The notes under the pieces were generated by a model. The model had not been told where the DNA came from. It made no database searches and worked only from the letters and a program-made list of their open reading frames with translations. Made by a program: the position numbers and the translations under genes. From assembly GCA_018398805.1 (NCBI GenBank), contig JAGFBZ010000947.1:703001-767000 (forward strand): DNA of 64,000 nt. The letters are read 5' to 3'. The DNA comes from Hirundichthys speculiger. Its lineage: Eukaryota; Chordata; Actinopteri; Beloniformes; Exocoetidae. Of the stretch, positions 25,301 through 35,449 are shown piece after piece (position 1 is the first letter of the stretch; every line of letters starts with the position of its first letter).

Positions 25301-27182
25301 ACCCGCAACCGCTTCTTAAAATCTCTATCCGCCCGCTATCCATTTGCAGGAACGTTTTTTTTTACCAACTTTCAAAACCGAACCGACCCGCCATCCTTTT
25401 TAATAATATGTAAAATATTTTTTCTTATTATTATTATTTGAGTGCTTCAACCGCAACCCGCCCGAATTTGATTAAAGTATTATTTTTTGACGAGTCATCC
25501 GCCCGATATGCGGATTATCCGCTCCGCCCGCGGGTGCGCAGTTCATCCGCGCATCTCTAGTGTCGACACGCGCCCAGTCCGCACACAGAAACTCGCCCTG
25601 ACCGCGCGCTAGCTGTGATGTGATGCTTCAAACCTAGCGGTTTGAGTGCGCGTGACTCTCAAAATCACCAGAAAAAATAGCTAGATTTGTCGCTAGTCGC
25701 CTTTTACAAATTAAGTCGTTAGGGGGGTCTGGAAAGTCGCTAGCTATAGCGACAAAGTAGCTATATCTGGTTTGTTGTCTCGTGTGCGCGCAACTGCGCA
25801 TGTGCGGCTGTAGCGCTCTGCTCCACAACATGCGGTCCTCTACTTAATATGTCCGTGTGGAAACTCGTTCGGTACGCCCCCGTTCCGAACTGAGCTAGCC
25901 GTACCGAAACGGTTCAATACAAATACATGTACCGTTACACCCCTAATGACAAACATAACAAATAGCTTCCATTCACTGTGACTTAATGTGTTTGTTTTAG
26001 ACAGAACTGCTCGTCACAGGTTGATAGGAACCATTACGTCTCGGTGTACCGGCGCACAGAGATTCCTTCAGGTTCTTGAAATGAAGATATTCCGCCTCTC
26101 TAAGGTAATCTTTCAGATCCAATCATAGTGCTGGGCGATATGGAAATAATCATATATCACGATATGGAACTATTTTATATCACGATAACGATATATATCA
26201 CGATATACCATAATAAAGTATGTTTTCAGTTATTCTCTGAAAAGTTTGACAAAAATTTAATTGCTTACTTTTCAACTTTATTTTGAAAGGACATTTAGCT
26301 GAACTGTCACAAACATACATTTTAGTGCAGCAAAAACAGGTAGGTACAGAGGTACAGTAGCTTTCACATTTTTTTAAAGTGCACAACAGTTTCTGAGAGG
26401 AAAACCACATTTTTGCACTGAAGTTCAGCTATAAAAAATAAACAGAAATTATTTTTCAACTTTCTGAAATCTGTAACCTTGTAGTGCAAAGTTTGCAAAC
26501 CAATATAAAGTGTCTAAAGTAAACATCAGGGTTGAAGAGAACTCTGTTTAAGGCATTAACCATGAATAAAAGTGCAAACATAAAAGGCTACTTTGTAGAA
26601 GTAGATATGATTCTATCAAATTTATCATTGCAGGTTATTTAATTACATATTTGCTGTAATAATTGATAAAATTAGGTTAGAAACGATAGAAACGATAGAA
26701 GAGAAATGGCACGATACACACTTTTATATCGTCCCCACGATATGTATCGTCATATCGCCCAGAACTATTCCAATCATGACCTAAGCGGCTGGAGATGTTC
26801 CTCCAGGTTCTCCAGTCACAACTGTTTAGCGGCTATTGCTAACTGGTCAAAGTCTAAATCAGCTAAAATTGTGCATGAAATCAATAAAAAAAGAACGTAA
26901 ATCAAAGTATTTTAGTAGTGTTACTGGTAGGACCGTCTGGGATCTGAACGATCGCCGCGGATGATCATTTTAAATCCCGACGACCTTCTTCAGCTCTGTA
27001 AATCTCAGTCAGGTCACGTGACTCCTGCAGACAGGAAGTTATCGATCACGGATCAGAGGTTTCTCACAGATCAGAGTGACTCCCAGGGCGGCTCCACCCC
27101 TCAGCAGCAGCGTCTTCCAGCCGGCGGCGGCGGCGGCGGGCCACGGCAGCACCAGGAACTCCCCCAGACCTGCGGCCGTCAT
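13252..27182 (-). CDS. RDH11/12/13-type retinol dehydrogenase (short-chain dehydrogenase), seven coding exons
   Basis: Exons: 27182..27068, 24315..24181, 18932..18741, 18668..18507, 18437..18318, 16805..16601 and 13366..13252. All junctions are GT-AG and phases agree throughout, giving 1044 nt or 347 residues, against about 316-336 in the family. Residues about 22-50 form a hydrophobic N-terminal anchor. TGANTGIG (66-73) is the NADP-binding motif. NNAG is at 145-148, VNVSS at 192-196 and the catalytic Tyr222-x-x-x-Lys226 pair is in SYQQSK. HPGV and [12 protein letters not shown] mark the C-terminus. Family members are ER or mitochondrial membrane enzymes reducing retinal and other aldehydes with NADPH. 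Motifs are shared with RDH11, RDH12 and RDH13, so I give no symbol. Introns 2, 5 and 6 are largely minisatellite. For exon 6 I chose the CTTCTCCAG acceptor because it restores the family spacing (LAGSGVSS). Confidence 0.9.
13640..16480. repeat. 22-bp minisatellite filling RDH intron 6
   Basis: About 125 units of AGATGTGATGTCGCTAGGGA plus AC, with CTACGGAAC, GGTACGGAAC, CTACGCAAC and CCGCTAGGGAAC variants. Higher-order blocks of several variants recur, for example the pattern GTTGCTACGG then GTCGCTAGGG then CCGCTAGGG twice around 14750-14940. It ends in degenerate units at 16310-16480, about 100 nt from the exon 6 donor. Confidence 0.94.
16601..16805 (-). CDS. RDH gene coding exon 6
   Basis: Encodes [20 protein letters not shown], a hydrophobic stretch ([17 protein letters not shown]) and [12 protein letters not shown] to SGCYF. 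The end is AG|GTAGTG in phase 2. An alternative acceptor 6 nt downstream (GGCTCAG) would drop two residues of the family-typical GSGV turn. Confidence 0.9.
16815..18312. repeat. GGTGAGGACAGGACAGGACC minisatellite forming nearly all of RDH intron 5
   Basis: About 1.5 kb of GGTGAGAACAGGACAGGACC-type units with shared higher-order blocks, for example near-identical stretches at 17340-17470 and 17600-17720. On the sense (minus) strand it is C/T-rich with repeated TCTCACC and almost no AG dinucleotides. A 516-codon CPVLS frame on the minus strand is an artefact of the repeat. Confidence 0.93.
18318..18932 (-). CDS. RDH gene coding exons 3-5 (catalytic core)
   Basis: Exon 3 (18932..18741) gives [18 protein letters not shown] to [10 protein letters not shown]. 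Exon 4 (18668..18507) gives [29 protein letters not shown] and VVNVSSIAH. Exon 5 (18437..18318) gives [29 protein letters not shown]. Introns 3 and 4 are only 72 and 69 bp. All boundaries are phase 1. Confidence 0.95.
19142..19235 (-). ncRNA. tRNA-derived sequence (SINE head or tRNA pseudogene)
   Basis: On the minus strand, GTGCCTGTAGCTCAGTTGGT and AGAGCAGGT form a tRNA-like A box and D arm. GGAAGGTTGCTGGTTCGATCC gives a B box and T arm. The middle (CATCCAGTAACTGG) does not fold into a standard seven-base anticodon loop, so I read it as a tRNA-derived repeat. It lies in RDH intron 2. Confidence 0.6.
19455..24170. repeat. 4.7-kb GGTCCTGGTCCGGGTTAA minisatellite in RDH intron 2
   Basis: From 19455 to about 23520 the unit is GGTTAAGGTCCTGGTCCGGG with variable numbers of GGTCCTGGTCCGG sub-units (6-bp steps). 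From 23530 to 24170 it becomes hexamer-like GGTCCC, GGTCCA and GCTCCA. Units are clean at 19455-20030 but interior units carry many one-base losses. Open frames (222, 294 and 295 codons) encode only Arg/Ser, Val/Leu or Pro/Gly repeats and are not genes. Confidence 0.93.
24181..24315 (-). CDS. RDH gene coding exon 2 (Rossmann NADP motif)
   Basis: Encodes [19 protein letters not shown] and then [20 protein letters not shown], ending LARR(G). Acceptor TCTGCGCAG, donor AGAG|GTAATA. The 4.7-kb array begins about 12 nt downstream of this donor. Confidence 0.93.
24585..25945. mobile_element. hAT element, family C (TAGGGGTGTAACGG ends), non-autonomous
   Basis: A 1.36-kb element with inverted termini TAGGGGTGTAACGGTACA and TGTACCGTTACACCCCTA. 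The flanking duplication is ATGACAA, 7 of the expected 8 bp. There is no intact transposase. It contains a second, nested hAT element at 25273-25559 and lies in RDH intron 1. Confidence 0.88.
25273..25559. mobile_element. small hAT MITE nested in family C element
   Basis: A 287-bp element with termini TAGAGATGCGCGGATGA and TCATCCGCGCATCTCTA. It is flanked by GTGGCGAC (25265-25272) and GTGTCGAC (25560-25567), an 8-bp duplication with one mismatch. Its insertion post-dates the host element. Confidence 0.9.
26126..26767. mobile_element. hAT-type MITE, family A (copy 3)
   Basis: A complete copy with termini TAGTGCTGGGCG and CGCCCAGAACTA. It is flanked by TCCAATCA at 26118-26125 and 26769-26776, with one extra T at 26768. 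It lies in RDH intron 1. Confidence 0.9.
27068..27182 (-). CDS. RDH gene coding exon 1 (start and membrane anchor)
   Basis: ATG at 27182 is followed by [20 protein letters not shown] and the hydrophobic [15 protein letters not shown]. The donor is ATCT|GTGAGA in phase 1, which matches the exon 2 acceptor (TCTGCGCAG). The GC-rich alanine run is a GCC repeat. The start is inferred from the frame and the hydrophobic anchor; the next frame's extension stops quickly. Upstream, a promoter was not identified. Confidence 0.72.
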
Positions 27183-27689
27183 CCCTGCAGACCAGAGCGG
27201 ACTGAGAACCGGCACGCAGATTAACAGATTAGAGCAGATTACGCAGCTGAGCCGCCCCGACCAGGATCAGATGTTTGGAGAAAGAACGTGATCCAGGATC
27301 CAGGTCCAGATCCTCATTTATATAAAACACGACCTGGACGTGTTATAAAGGTGCTCAGACTGTTTCAGGAAGTTCAGCTCATTACATTACAGGTCAACTG
27401 GAGCTTTAACTTCATTAACATTACAGGTTTACAGGAGTGAGCTAAATGAATCACTGAAAAGAGCGTCGCTAGCAACAGTAACCTCTGTTGCTATGCTAAT
27501 GCTAACAGCAGACCTGAGAACCATGAACTTGATCATAAAACAAGTTTTCATGTTGGCCAGTTCTAGCAGCTGCTGAGGAATTATGATAAACATCTAATTA
27601 GCTACGTGTTTGTCTCTGTTTATTCTAGTGACATGTAATCAGATTATTGAAGGGTGTAATCAGAGAACTGATCAGTGTAATCAGATTAC
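27183..27689. other. 5' flank of the RDH gene
   Basis: This is upstream of the proposed start codon on the minus strand. No TATA box or clear CpG island was identified. The promoter and any 5' UTR exon must be here or further right. Confidence 0.4.
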
Positions 27690-28020
27690 TGAGGGTTCAA
27701 TTCAATTCAATTCAGTTTTATTTGTATAGCGTCTGTTACAATGTCAACTGTCTCCAGGTCTTTACAGAGACCCAGATCATGACCCCCGAGCAAATATCAT
27801 TAACTAAAATTATAATATTTAAACCAAATCAAGGATAATGGAAGTTAAAAAAACTCCTACAGAGGGAGAAAAAACATTTAAGCCAAACAATAGCAAGAAA
27901 AAACTCCACTTTAAGAGGAAGAAACCTGGACCAGGACCTGGATCATATGGAGGACCTTCCTGATGAAGACCAGCTGGATAAAGAAAGAAAAGAGGAGAGA
28001 CAGGATGAAGGACAGCTTTA
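27690..28020. repeat. interspersed repeat (TTCAATTCAATTCAGTTTTATTTG type)
   Basis: Begins with TTCAATTCAATTCAATTCAG and TTTTATTTGTATAGCG, a sequence widespread in teleost genomes. It continues with CCACTTTAAGAGGAAGAAACC and TGGACCAGGACCTGGATCAT. I know it as a common dispersed fish repeat but cannot assign a class. Confidence 0.55.
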
Positions 28021-28184
28021 AGGTCTAAGGTCACGAAATCTTGGTTGCAAAAGTCAGTATATGATGATGAAACAGGTTTCCTTTGACTGAGAGCTGGGCT
28101 GCTATTTTCCATGACTGTAGAGCATGTAGGTTTGGTTTGGACCTTGTCTGCGTTGGTCAGAGGGAAGGTCTGCATCAAAAGTCC

Positions 28185-28257
28185 TGCCCAGTGTGAGGGT
28201 CGAACTCACGACCTTCAGATTATGAGACTGACGCGCTGCCTACTGCGCCAACTAGGC
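28185..28257 (-). tRNA. tRNA-Met (CAT), copy 1, inverted
   Basis: 73 nt. The acceptor arms GCCTAGT and ACTGGGC pair fully (one G-T). The D arm is GCGC...GCGC, the anticodon loop CTCATAA carries CAT, and the T arm is GTGAG-TTCGACC-CTCAC. TTTT lies six bases after the 3' end on the transcribed strand, a Pol III stop. The sequence is close to the vertebrate elongator tRNA-Met. Its flanks match the three plus-strand copies. Confidence 0.88.
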
Positions 28258-28359
28258 CATGGTAAACCACAAAAAAGACATCCTTCCTTCCACTGGATCC
28301 ACCATCCGATCTACATCGCAACCACTTATCCTCAAACCATGACACCTGTGAAGAAGAAC

Positions 28360-28715
28360 TGCAGCCTCTAGTGGTCATTAGAGAAACTGCAGCCTGTAGT
28401 GGTCATTAGAGAAACTGCAGCCTCTAGTGGTTAATAGAGGAACTGCAGCCTCTAGTGGTCATTAGAGAAACTGCAGCCTCTACTGGTCATTAGAGAAACT
28501 GCAGCCTCTAGTGGTCATTAGAGAAACTGCAGCCTCTAGTGGTTAATAGAGGAACTGCAGCCTCTAGTGGTCATTAGAGAAACTGCAGCCTCTAGTGGTC
28601 ATTAGAGAAACTGCAGCCTCTAGTGGTTAATAGAGGAACTGCAGCCTCTAGTGGTCATTAGAGAAACTGCAGCCTCTAGTGGTTAATAGAAGAACTGCAG
28701 CCTCTAGTGGTCGGT
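28360..28715. repeat. 27-bp minisatellite block 1 (CTGCAGCCTCTAGTGGTC)
   Basis: About 13 units of GAACTGCAGCCTCTAGTGGT plus CATTAGA or TAATAGA. It is the same family as the blocks at 30125, 32935 and 34285. Confidence 0.93.
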
Positions 28716-29312
28716 TGACCTTCCCTCTGACCAATGTAGACAAGGTCCAAGCCATGCTCTACAGTTATGGAAAATGGCACATTCTACTCACAGTCAAAGG
28801 AAACCTGCTTCACCATCATGTACTGACTTCTGCAACCTTGATTTTTTGATTTTGGACCTTCATCTCGTGTGTTTGAGCCTCAAATGGACAAGAACCTTTG
28901 ATGCAGACGTTCCCTCTTACCAATGGAGACGAGGTCAAAGCCATCCTCTGCAGGAATGGAAGACCCTTCTCACCTGAACGTCCTTCTGTACAGTTTGTAG
29001 ACAACATTTGGAGAATAAAATGCGAGTAAAAGAAGTTTTTGGTGTCCAGTGCTCCACCTCACACCTGAGGTAACCTGGACTGCTATCTGTCACACGCTTT
29101 GGGCTGCAAGCTGAAAACCAATATTTGTGTACACTGGAGCTCTGCATGAACTCCTCAAAAAGGCCTCGACTCAGTTTCTAGCCTCTTCTGTGATTCACAT
29201 TGATCTGAACTACACAGGTGTCATAGTGTGAAACCAGAGGATGACTGGTTGAGATGTAGATTGGATGGTGGATCCAGTGGAAGGATGTATGCCTTTTTTG
29301 TGGTTTATCATG
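28716..29312. repeat. duplicated block with decayed tRNA-flank sequences
   Basis: The stretch at 28860-29300 recurs at 32272-32720 and 33618-34070. Within it, CTTTGATGCAGACGTTCCCT and GGAGACGAGGTCAAAGCC are decayed versions of the tRNA 3' flank (TTTTGATGCAGACCTTCCCT). This suggests an older tRNA-Met unit lost by mutation. No coding potential is apparent. Confidence 0.6.
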
Positions 29313-29385
29313 ACCTAGTTGGTGCAGTAGGCAGCGCGTCAGTCTCATAATCTGAAGGTCGTGAGTTCGACCCTCACACTGGGCA
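29313..29385 (+). tRNA. tRNA-Met (CAT), copy 2, probably decaying
   Basis: The same 73-nt fold as the other copies with anticodon CAT, but the first base is A instead of G, giving an A-C mismatch at the acceptor end. GTGC replaces GCGC in the D stem. The TTTT stop is present at +6. It is possibly a pseudogene. Confidence 0.75.
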
Positions 29386-29585
29386 GGACTTTTGATGCAG
29401 ACCTTCCCTCTGACCAACGCAGACAAGAACCAAACCAAACCTACATGCTCTACAGTCATGGAAAAGGTCAAAGGTCACAGTCAAAGGAAACGTGCTGAAG
29501 CACCCCTGAAAAAGGAGCTAGCCTCGCCCATGCTGCAACCTCTAGTGGTCAATAAAAGAGCTGCAGCCTCTAGTGGTCAATAGAA

Positions 29586-30124
29586 GATGAAAAGAACTGT
29601 CTTTTAAAGATCATCCAAATGTTATAAATAGTCAGTTACTCAGTTGAAACAGATGAAAACACACCTCCAACAAAATGCTCGTTACATATGCGACTTGTTC
29701 TCGCCGGTCGCCACTATTTCCTTGCGTCATCTCCACGAGCGCGTCGGAGTGCGAAATATTTGTAGGATTCCAAGCTTTTATAGGCCTTGAGAGTTTCCTT
29801 GGTGTACGCTGATGACTTGTTTATCAAATAATCATATATGTCTGGGTGCTCGAGGTCGGGGAGTTTCTTTATCTGGGCAGAACAGGACAGCTGGCAGAAG
29901 GTACGGGTCGTGTTCTAGGCCTGAAATCTACAATTTCTCCCGGTATCGTTCCTTTTCTGGCCCATTTAGACTTTGAACCTGGTCTGACAGCATCAGACGA
30001 CTGGTCATGATATTCTGTATAACCTGCACAAAGACTACGTGATTGCTTAGACCCTAGCTTGTTGTTGTTTTCACTCCAATATGGCGACTGCGCTCTGTCA
30101 TCAAGGCGTGTCACGTGACTGCAA
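29586..30124. other. unique-looking spacer between tRNA copy 2 and the main 27-bp array
   Basis: An 81-codon minus-strand frame at 29869..30114 has no recognised domain. I see no element termini or RNA gene here. Confidence 0.35.
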
Positions 30125-32000
30125 AAGGCCTATAGAGGAACTGCAGCCTCTAGTGGTCAATAGAGGAACTGCAGCCTCTAGTGGTCAATAGAGGAACTGC
30201 AGCCTCTAGTGGTCAATAGAGAAACTGCAGCCTCTAGTGGTCAATAGAAGAACTGCAGCCTCTAGTGGTCATTAGAGAAACTGCAGCCTCTAGTGGTCAT
30301 TAGAGAAACTGCAGCCTCTAGTGGTCATTAGAGAAACTGCAGCCTCTAGTGGTCAATAGAGAAACTGCAGCCTCTAGTGGTCATTAGAGAAACTGCAGCC
30401 TCTAGTGGTCAATAGAGGAACTGCAGCCTCTAGTGGTCAATAGAAGAACTGCAGCCTCTAGTGGTCATTAGAGAAACTGCAGCCTCTAGTGGTCATTGGA
30501 GAAACTGCAGCCTCTAGTGGTCACTAGAAGAACTGCAGCCTCTAGTGGTCAATAGAGAAACTGCAGCCTCTAGTGGTCATTAGAGGAACTGCAGCCTCTA
30601 GTGGTCAGTAGAGAAGCTGCAGCCTCTAGTGGTCATTAGAGGAACTGCAGCCTCTAGTGGTCACTAGAAGAACTGCAGCCTCTAGTGGTCAATAGAAGAA
30701 CTGCAGCCTCTAGTGGTCAATAGAGAAACTGCAGCCTCTAGTGGTCACTAGAAGAACTGCAGCCTCTAGTGGTCAATAGAGAAACTGCAACCTCTAGTGG
30801 TCAATAGAGGAACTGCAGCCTCTAGTGGTCAGTAGAAGAACTGCAGCCTCTAGTGGTCAATAGAGGAACTGCAGCCTCTAGTGGTCAGTAGAGGAACTGC
30901 AGCCTCTAGTGGTCAGTAGAAGAACTGCAGCCTCTAGTGGTCAGTAGAAGAACTGCAGCCTCTAGTGGTCAATAGAGGAACTGCAGCCTCTAGTGGTCAG
31001 TAGAGGAACTGCAGCCTCTAGTGGTCAATAGAGGAACTGCAGCCTCTAGTGGTCAGTAGAGGAACTGCAGCCTCTAGTGGTCAGTAGAGGAACTGCAGCC
31101 TCTAGTGGTCAACAGAGGAACTGCAGCCTCTAGTGGTGAGTAGAAGAACTGCAGCCTCTAGTGGTGAGTAGAAGAACTGCAGCCTCTAGTGGTGAGTAGA
31201 AGAACTGCAGCCTCTATGGGTCAATAGAGGAACTGCAGCCTCTAGTGGTCAGTAGAAGGAACTGCAGCCTCTAGCCTCTAGTGGTCAGTAGAAGGAACTG
31301 CAGCCTCTAGTGGTCAGTAGAGGAACTGCAGCCTCTAGTGGTCTAGAAGAACTGCAGCCTCTAGTGGTCAATAGGAACTGCAGCCTCTAGTGGTCAATAG
31401 AGGAACTGCAGCCTCTAGTGGTCAACAGAGGAACTGCAGCCTCTAGTGGTCAGTAGAGGAACTGCAGCCTTCTAGTGGTCAATAGGAACTGCAGCCTCTA
31501 GTGGTCAACAGAGGAACTGCAGCCTCTATGGTCAGTAGAAGAACTGCAGCCTCTAGTGGTCAATAGAGGAACTGCAGCCTCTAGTGGTCAAGAAGGAACT
31601 GCAGCCTCTAGTGGTCAGTAGAGGAACTGCAGCCTCTAGTGGTCAATAGAGGAACTGCAGCCTCTAGTGGTCAGTAGAGGAACTGCAGCCTCTAGTGGTC
31701 AGAGGAACTGCAGCCTCTAGTGGTCAGTAGAGGAACTGCAGCCTCTAGTGGTCAACAGAGGAACTGCAGCCTCTAGTGGTCAGTAGAAGAACTGCAGCCT
31801 CTAGTGGTCAATAGAGGAACTGCAGCCTCTAGTGGTCAGTAGAAGAACTGCAGCCTCTAGTGGTCAATAGAGGAACTGCAGCCTCTAGTGGTCAGAAGAA
31901 CTGCAACTGCAGCCTCTAGTGGTCAGAAGGAACTGCGGCCTCTAGTGGTCAGTAGAGGAACTGCAGCCTCTAGTGGTCAGTAGAGGAACTGCAGCCCAGG
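30125..32000. repeat. 27-bp minisatellite block 2 (about 70 units)
   Basis: Units of AACTGCAGCCTCTAGTGGTC plus AATAGAG, AGTAGAG, ATTAGAG or ACTAGAA. From about 31200 single-base and small indels become frequent (CCTCTATGGG, CAGCCTTCTAG, CAATAGGAAC), unlike the clean first kilobase. Confidence 0.93.
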
Positions 32001-33350
32001 GGTGATTCTAGGGTCAGAGCTTTAGGGGCGCTGAGCCCCACCACAACCCACAAGTAACGTTAGTGAGAAGAGGACGATACCATTAGGCGGGGTCGTTTTC
32101 ATTTTCATTCTTAAAATATAAACTTAAACCACAAACTATGGATTAAGTTTTGGACATTATCTAAGCCTGTCAAATGCGAACTAAAATTTTAGAATAACAA
32201 CATTTCTTACTCCAGGTTTTTGGGGTGCTGAAGCCCCCCTAAAAAAGGGCTAGCCTCGCCCATGCCTTGGACCTTCATCTCGTGTGTTTGAGCCTCAAAC
32301 GGACAAGAATTTTCGATGCAGACGTTCCCTCTCACCAATGGAGACGAGGTCAAAGCCATCCACTGCAGGAATGGAAGACCCTTCTCACCTGAACGTCCTT
32401 CTGTACAGTTTGTAGACAACATTTGGAGAATAAAATGTGAGTAAAAGAAGTTTTTGGTGTCCAGTGCTCCACCTCACACCTGAGGTAACCTGGACTGCTA
32501 TCTGTCACATGCTTTGGGCTGCAAGCTGAAAACCAATATTTGTGTACACTGGAGCTCTGCATGAACTCCTCAAAAAGGCCTCGACTCAGTTTCTAGCCTC
32601 TTCTGTGATTCACATTGATCTGAACTACACAGGTGTCATAGTGTGAAACCAGAGGATGAGTGGTTGAGATGTAGATGGGATGGTGGATCCAGTAGAATCA
32701 TGTCTTTTTTGTGGTTTATCATGGCCTAGTTGGCGCAGTAGGCAGCGCATCAGTCTCATAATCTGAAGGTCGTGAGTTCGACCCTCACACTGGGCAGGAC
32801 TTTTGATGCAGACCTTCCCTCTGACCTACACAGACAAGGTCCAAACCAAACCTACATGCTCTACAGTCATGGAAAAGGGCAGCCCAGCTCTCAGTCAAAG
32901 GAAACGTGCTGAAGCTAGTCTAGCCTCACCCATGCTGCAGCCTCTAGTAGTCGGTAGAGGAACTGCAGCCTTTAGTGGTCGGTAGAGGAACTGCAGCCTC
33001 TAGTGGTCAGTAGAGAAACTGCAGCCTCTAGTGGTCAGTATAGAGAAACTGCAGCCTCTAGTGGTCATTAGAGAAACTGCAGCCTCTAGTGGTCAATAGA
33101 GAAACTGCAGCCTCTAGTGGTCGGTAGAAGAACTGCAGCCTCTAGTGGTCAATAAAAGAACTGCAGCCTCTAGTGGTAAATAGAGAAACTGCAGCCTCTA
33201 GTGGTCAATAAAAGAACTGCAGCCTCTAGTGGTCAATAGAGGAACTGCAGCCTCTAGTGGTCAGTAGAGGAACTGCAGCCTCTAGTGGTCAGTAGAGGAA
33301 CTGCAGCCTCTAGTGGTCAGTAGAAGAACTGCAGCCCAGGGGTGATTCTA
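32001..33350 (+). repeat. 1.35-kb duplicated block containing tRNA-Met copy 3
   Basis: Begins at the end of an array with CCCAGGGGTGATTCTAGG. It contains AGCCCCCCTAAAAAAGGGCT, the decayed tRNA flank, tRNA copy 3, and a short 27-bp array (32935-33335), then repeats as the next block. The spacing between tRNA copies 3 and 4 is 1349 bp. The order is identical in both blocks, so they arose by tandem segmental duplication. Confidence 0.85.
32724..32796 (+). tRNA. tRNA-Met (CAT), copy 3
   Basis: Intact acceptor stem (GCCTAGT/ACTGGGC), D arm, anticodon CAT at 32757-32759, T arm GTGAG-TTCGACC-CTCAC, and TTTT six bases downstream. The base after the D stem is A where copies 1 and 2 have G. Confidence 0.88.
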
Positions 33351-34515
33351 GGCTCAGAGCTTTAGGGATGCTGAGCCCCCAATGAGCCCCACCACAACCC
33401 ACAAGTAACGTTAGTGAGAAGAGGACGATACCATTAGGTGGGTCGTTTTCATTTTCATTCTTAAAATATAAACTTAAACCACAAACTATGGATTAAGTTT
33501 TGGAGATTATCTAAGCCTGTCAAATGCAAACTAAAATTTTAGAATAACAACATTTCTTACTCCAGGTTTTTGGGATGCTGAAGCCCCCTAAAAAAGGGCT
33601 AGCCTCGCCCATGCCTTGGACCTTCATCTCGTGTGTTTGAGCCTCAAACAGACAAGAACCTTTGATGCAGACGTTCCCTCTCACCAATGGAGACGAGGTC
33701 AAAGCCATCCTCTGCAGGAATGGAAGACCCTTCTCACCTGAACGTCCTTCTGTACAGTTTGTAGACAACATTGGGAGAATAAAATGTGAGTAAAAGAAGT
33801 TTTTGGTGTCCAGTGCTCCACCTCACACCTGAGGTAACCTGGACTGCTATCTGTCACACGCTTTAGGCTGCAAGCTGAAAACCAATATTTGTGTACACTG
33901 GAGCTCTGCATGAACTCCTCAAAAAGGCCTCGACTCAGTTTCTAGCCTCTTCTGTGATTCACATTGATCTGAACTACACAGGTGTCATAGTGTGAAACCA
34001 GAGGATGAGTGGTTGAGATGTAGATGGGATGGTGGATCCAGTAGAATCATGTCTTTTTTGTGGTTTATCATGGCCTAGTTGGCGCAGTAGGCAGCGCATC
34101 AGTCTCATAATCTGAAGGTCGTGAGTTCGACCCTCACACTGGGCAGGACTTTTGATGCAGACCTTCCCTCTGACTAATGCTCACAAGGTCCAGACCAAAC
34201 CTACATGCTCTACAGTCATGGAAAAGGGCAGCCCAGCTCTCAGTCAAAGGAAACGTGCTGAAGCTAGTCTAGCCTCACCCATGCTGCAGCCTCTAGTAGT
34301 CGGTAGAGGAACTGCAGCCTTTAGTGGTCGGTAGAGGAACTGCAGCCTCTAGTGGTCAGTAGAGGAACTGCAGCCTCTAGTGGTTAATAGAGGAACTGCA
34401 GCCTCTAGTGGTCGATAGCGGAACTGACTGCAGCCTCTAGTGGTCAGTAGCGGAACTGCAGCCTCTGGTGGTCGATAGCGGAACTGCAGCCTCTAGTGGT
34501 CAGTAGTAGTAGGGG
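33351..34515 (+). repeat. second duplicated block with tRNA-Met copy 4 and a short 27-bp array
   Basis: A near-identical repeat of 32010-33330, ending in about nine 27-bp units (34285-34510). This block runs up to the 3' flank of pogz. Confidence 0.85.
34073..34145 (+). tRNA. tRNA-Met (CAT), copy 4
   Basis: Identical in the 73-nt body to copy 3, with the same flanks and the same TTTT stop. It lies in the second duplicated block. Confidence 0.88.
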
Positions 34516-34596
34516 TTCGGAGCGTCCTACTGGCTCCAGAACCCCAGTGTAGTCTGGATACAGACAGAAACATTGTTTTTTGTTTTTTTAAGCTTT

Positions 34597-34602
34597 TTTA
34601 TT
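34597..34602 (-). promoter_or_regulatory. pogz: candidate poly(A) signal of pogz
   Basis: AATAAA on the minus strand, about 850 nt after the proposed final pogz stop at 35450. The presumed 3' UTR between them includes a G-rich run on the transcript strand from 35195-35245 (CCCTGGGGCCCTGG repeats). Confidence 0.4.
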
Positions 34603-35449
34603 AATTTGTCCCGTGATACAAACACTCATCCTTCCTCTTCTAACGTGGATTACACCAGTGGTGGATCAGGATGACCTACTTCCTACTCTGAAGATTTCTA
34701 AAGCAGAAAATCTGAGTTTCTGTTGAACTGGTCATGTGGCCAGATCCACAAGGATGTCTGAAGCAGCACACAGGGGCCCACGTCTGCCCACAGGGGCCCA
34801 CAGGGGCCCACATCTGCTGCGGTACCTTCAGACCACCATCTGTCTCCATTCGTCTCAGGGAATCTCAACAAAGGAACCACAAAAACAAACGTTCCTGAAA
34901 CGTTCCTGTTGACAGTCTTTCTTTCCTGGCGGACGCTGCAACGCCTCTAGAAGCGGGCTCTGATTGGCTGGTCTGGAGGAGGAGCTTGGATGTCTTTCAT
35001 TTGTGGAAACAAATCAATTATACAAAAATAAAGCTTTTTTGAAAAAACTGGTTGAAAACTCCCCCGAAAAAAACACAAAATTGTAAAGCGACATCATGTG
35101 ATTACTTCTGAATCAATAATAAACAAAAACCGATTCTGGCTGCTGTAGTTTTTTCTGTCATCAACCAGATGGTACCGAAGCCCATCAGTCCGACTGAGGC
35201 CCCAGGGCCCCAGGGCCCCAGGGTTCCAGGGCCCCAGGGCTCCAGGTTCTGCCAGGGTTCTTGGTCCACAGTTCTGGTTCACCAAGACAGACCCACAGCA
35301 GGTGCATCCAGATCAGGACAGGTGCAGTTCTGATCTACCTGGAGTTTGTTCCTGATAGTCCACAGTACGAATGACCTCGTCTCAGGGAACCGTGTCATGG
35401 GGAGGGACCGGACAGTCTGTGGACTTTCATTACATTCCTTGCTGTCCTC

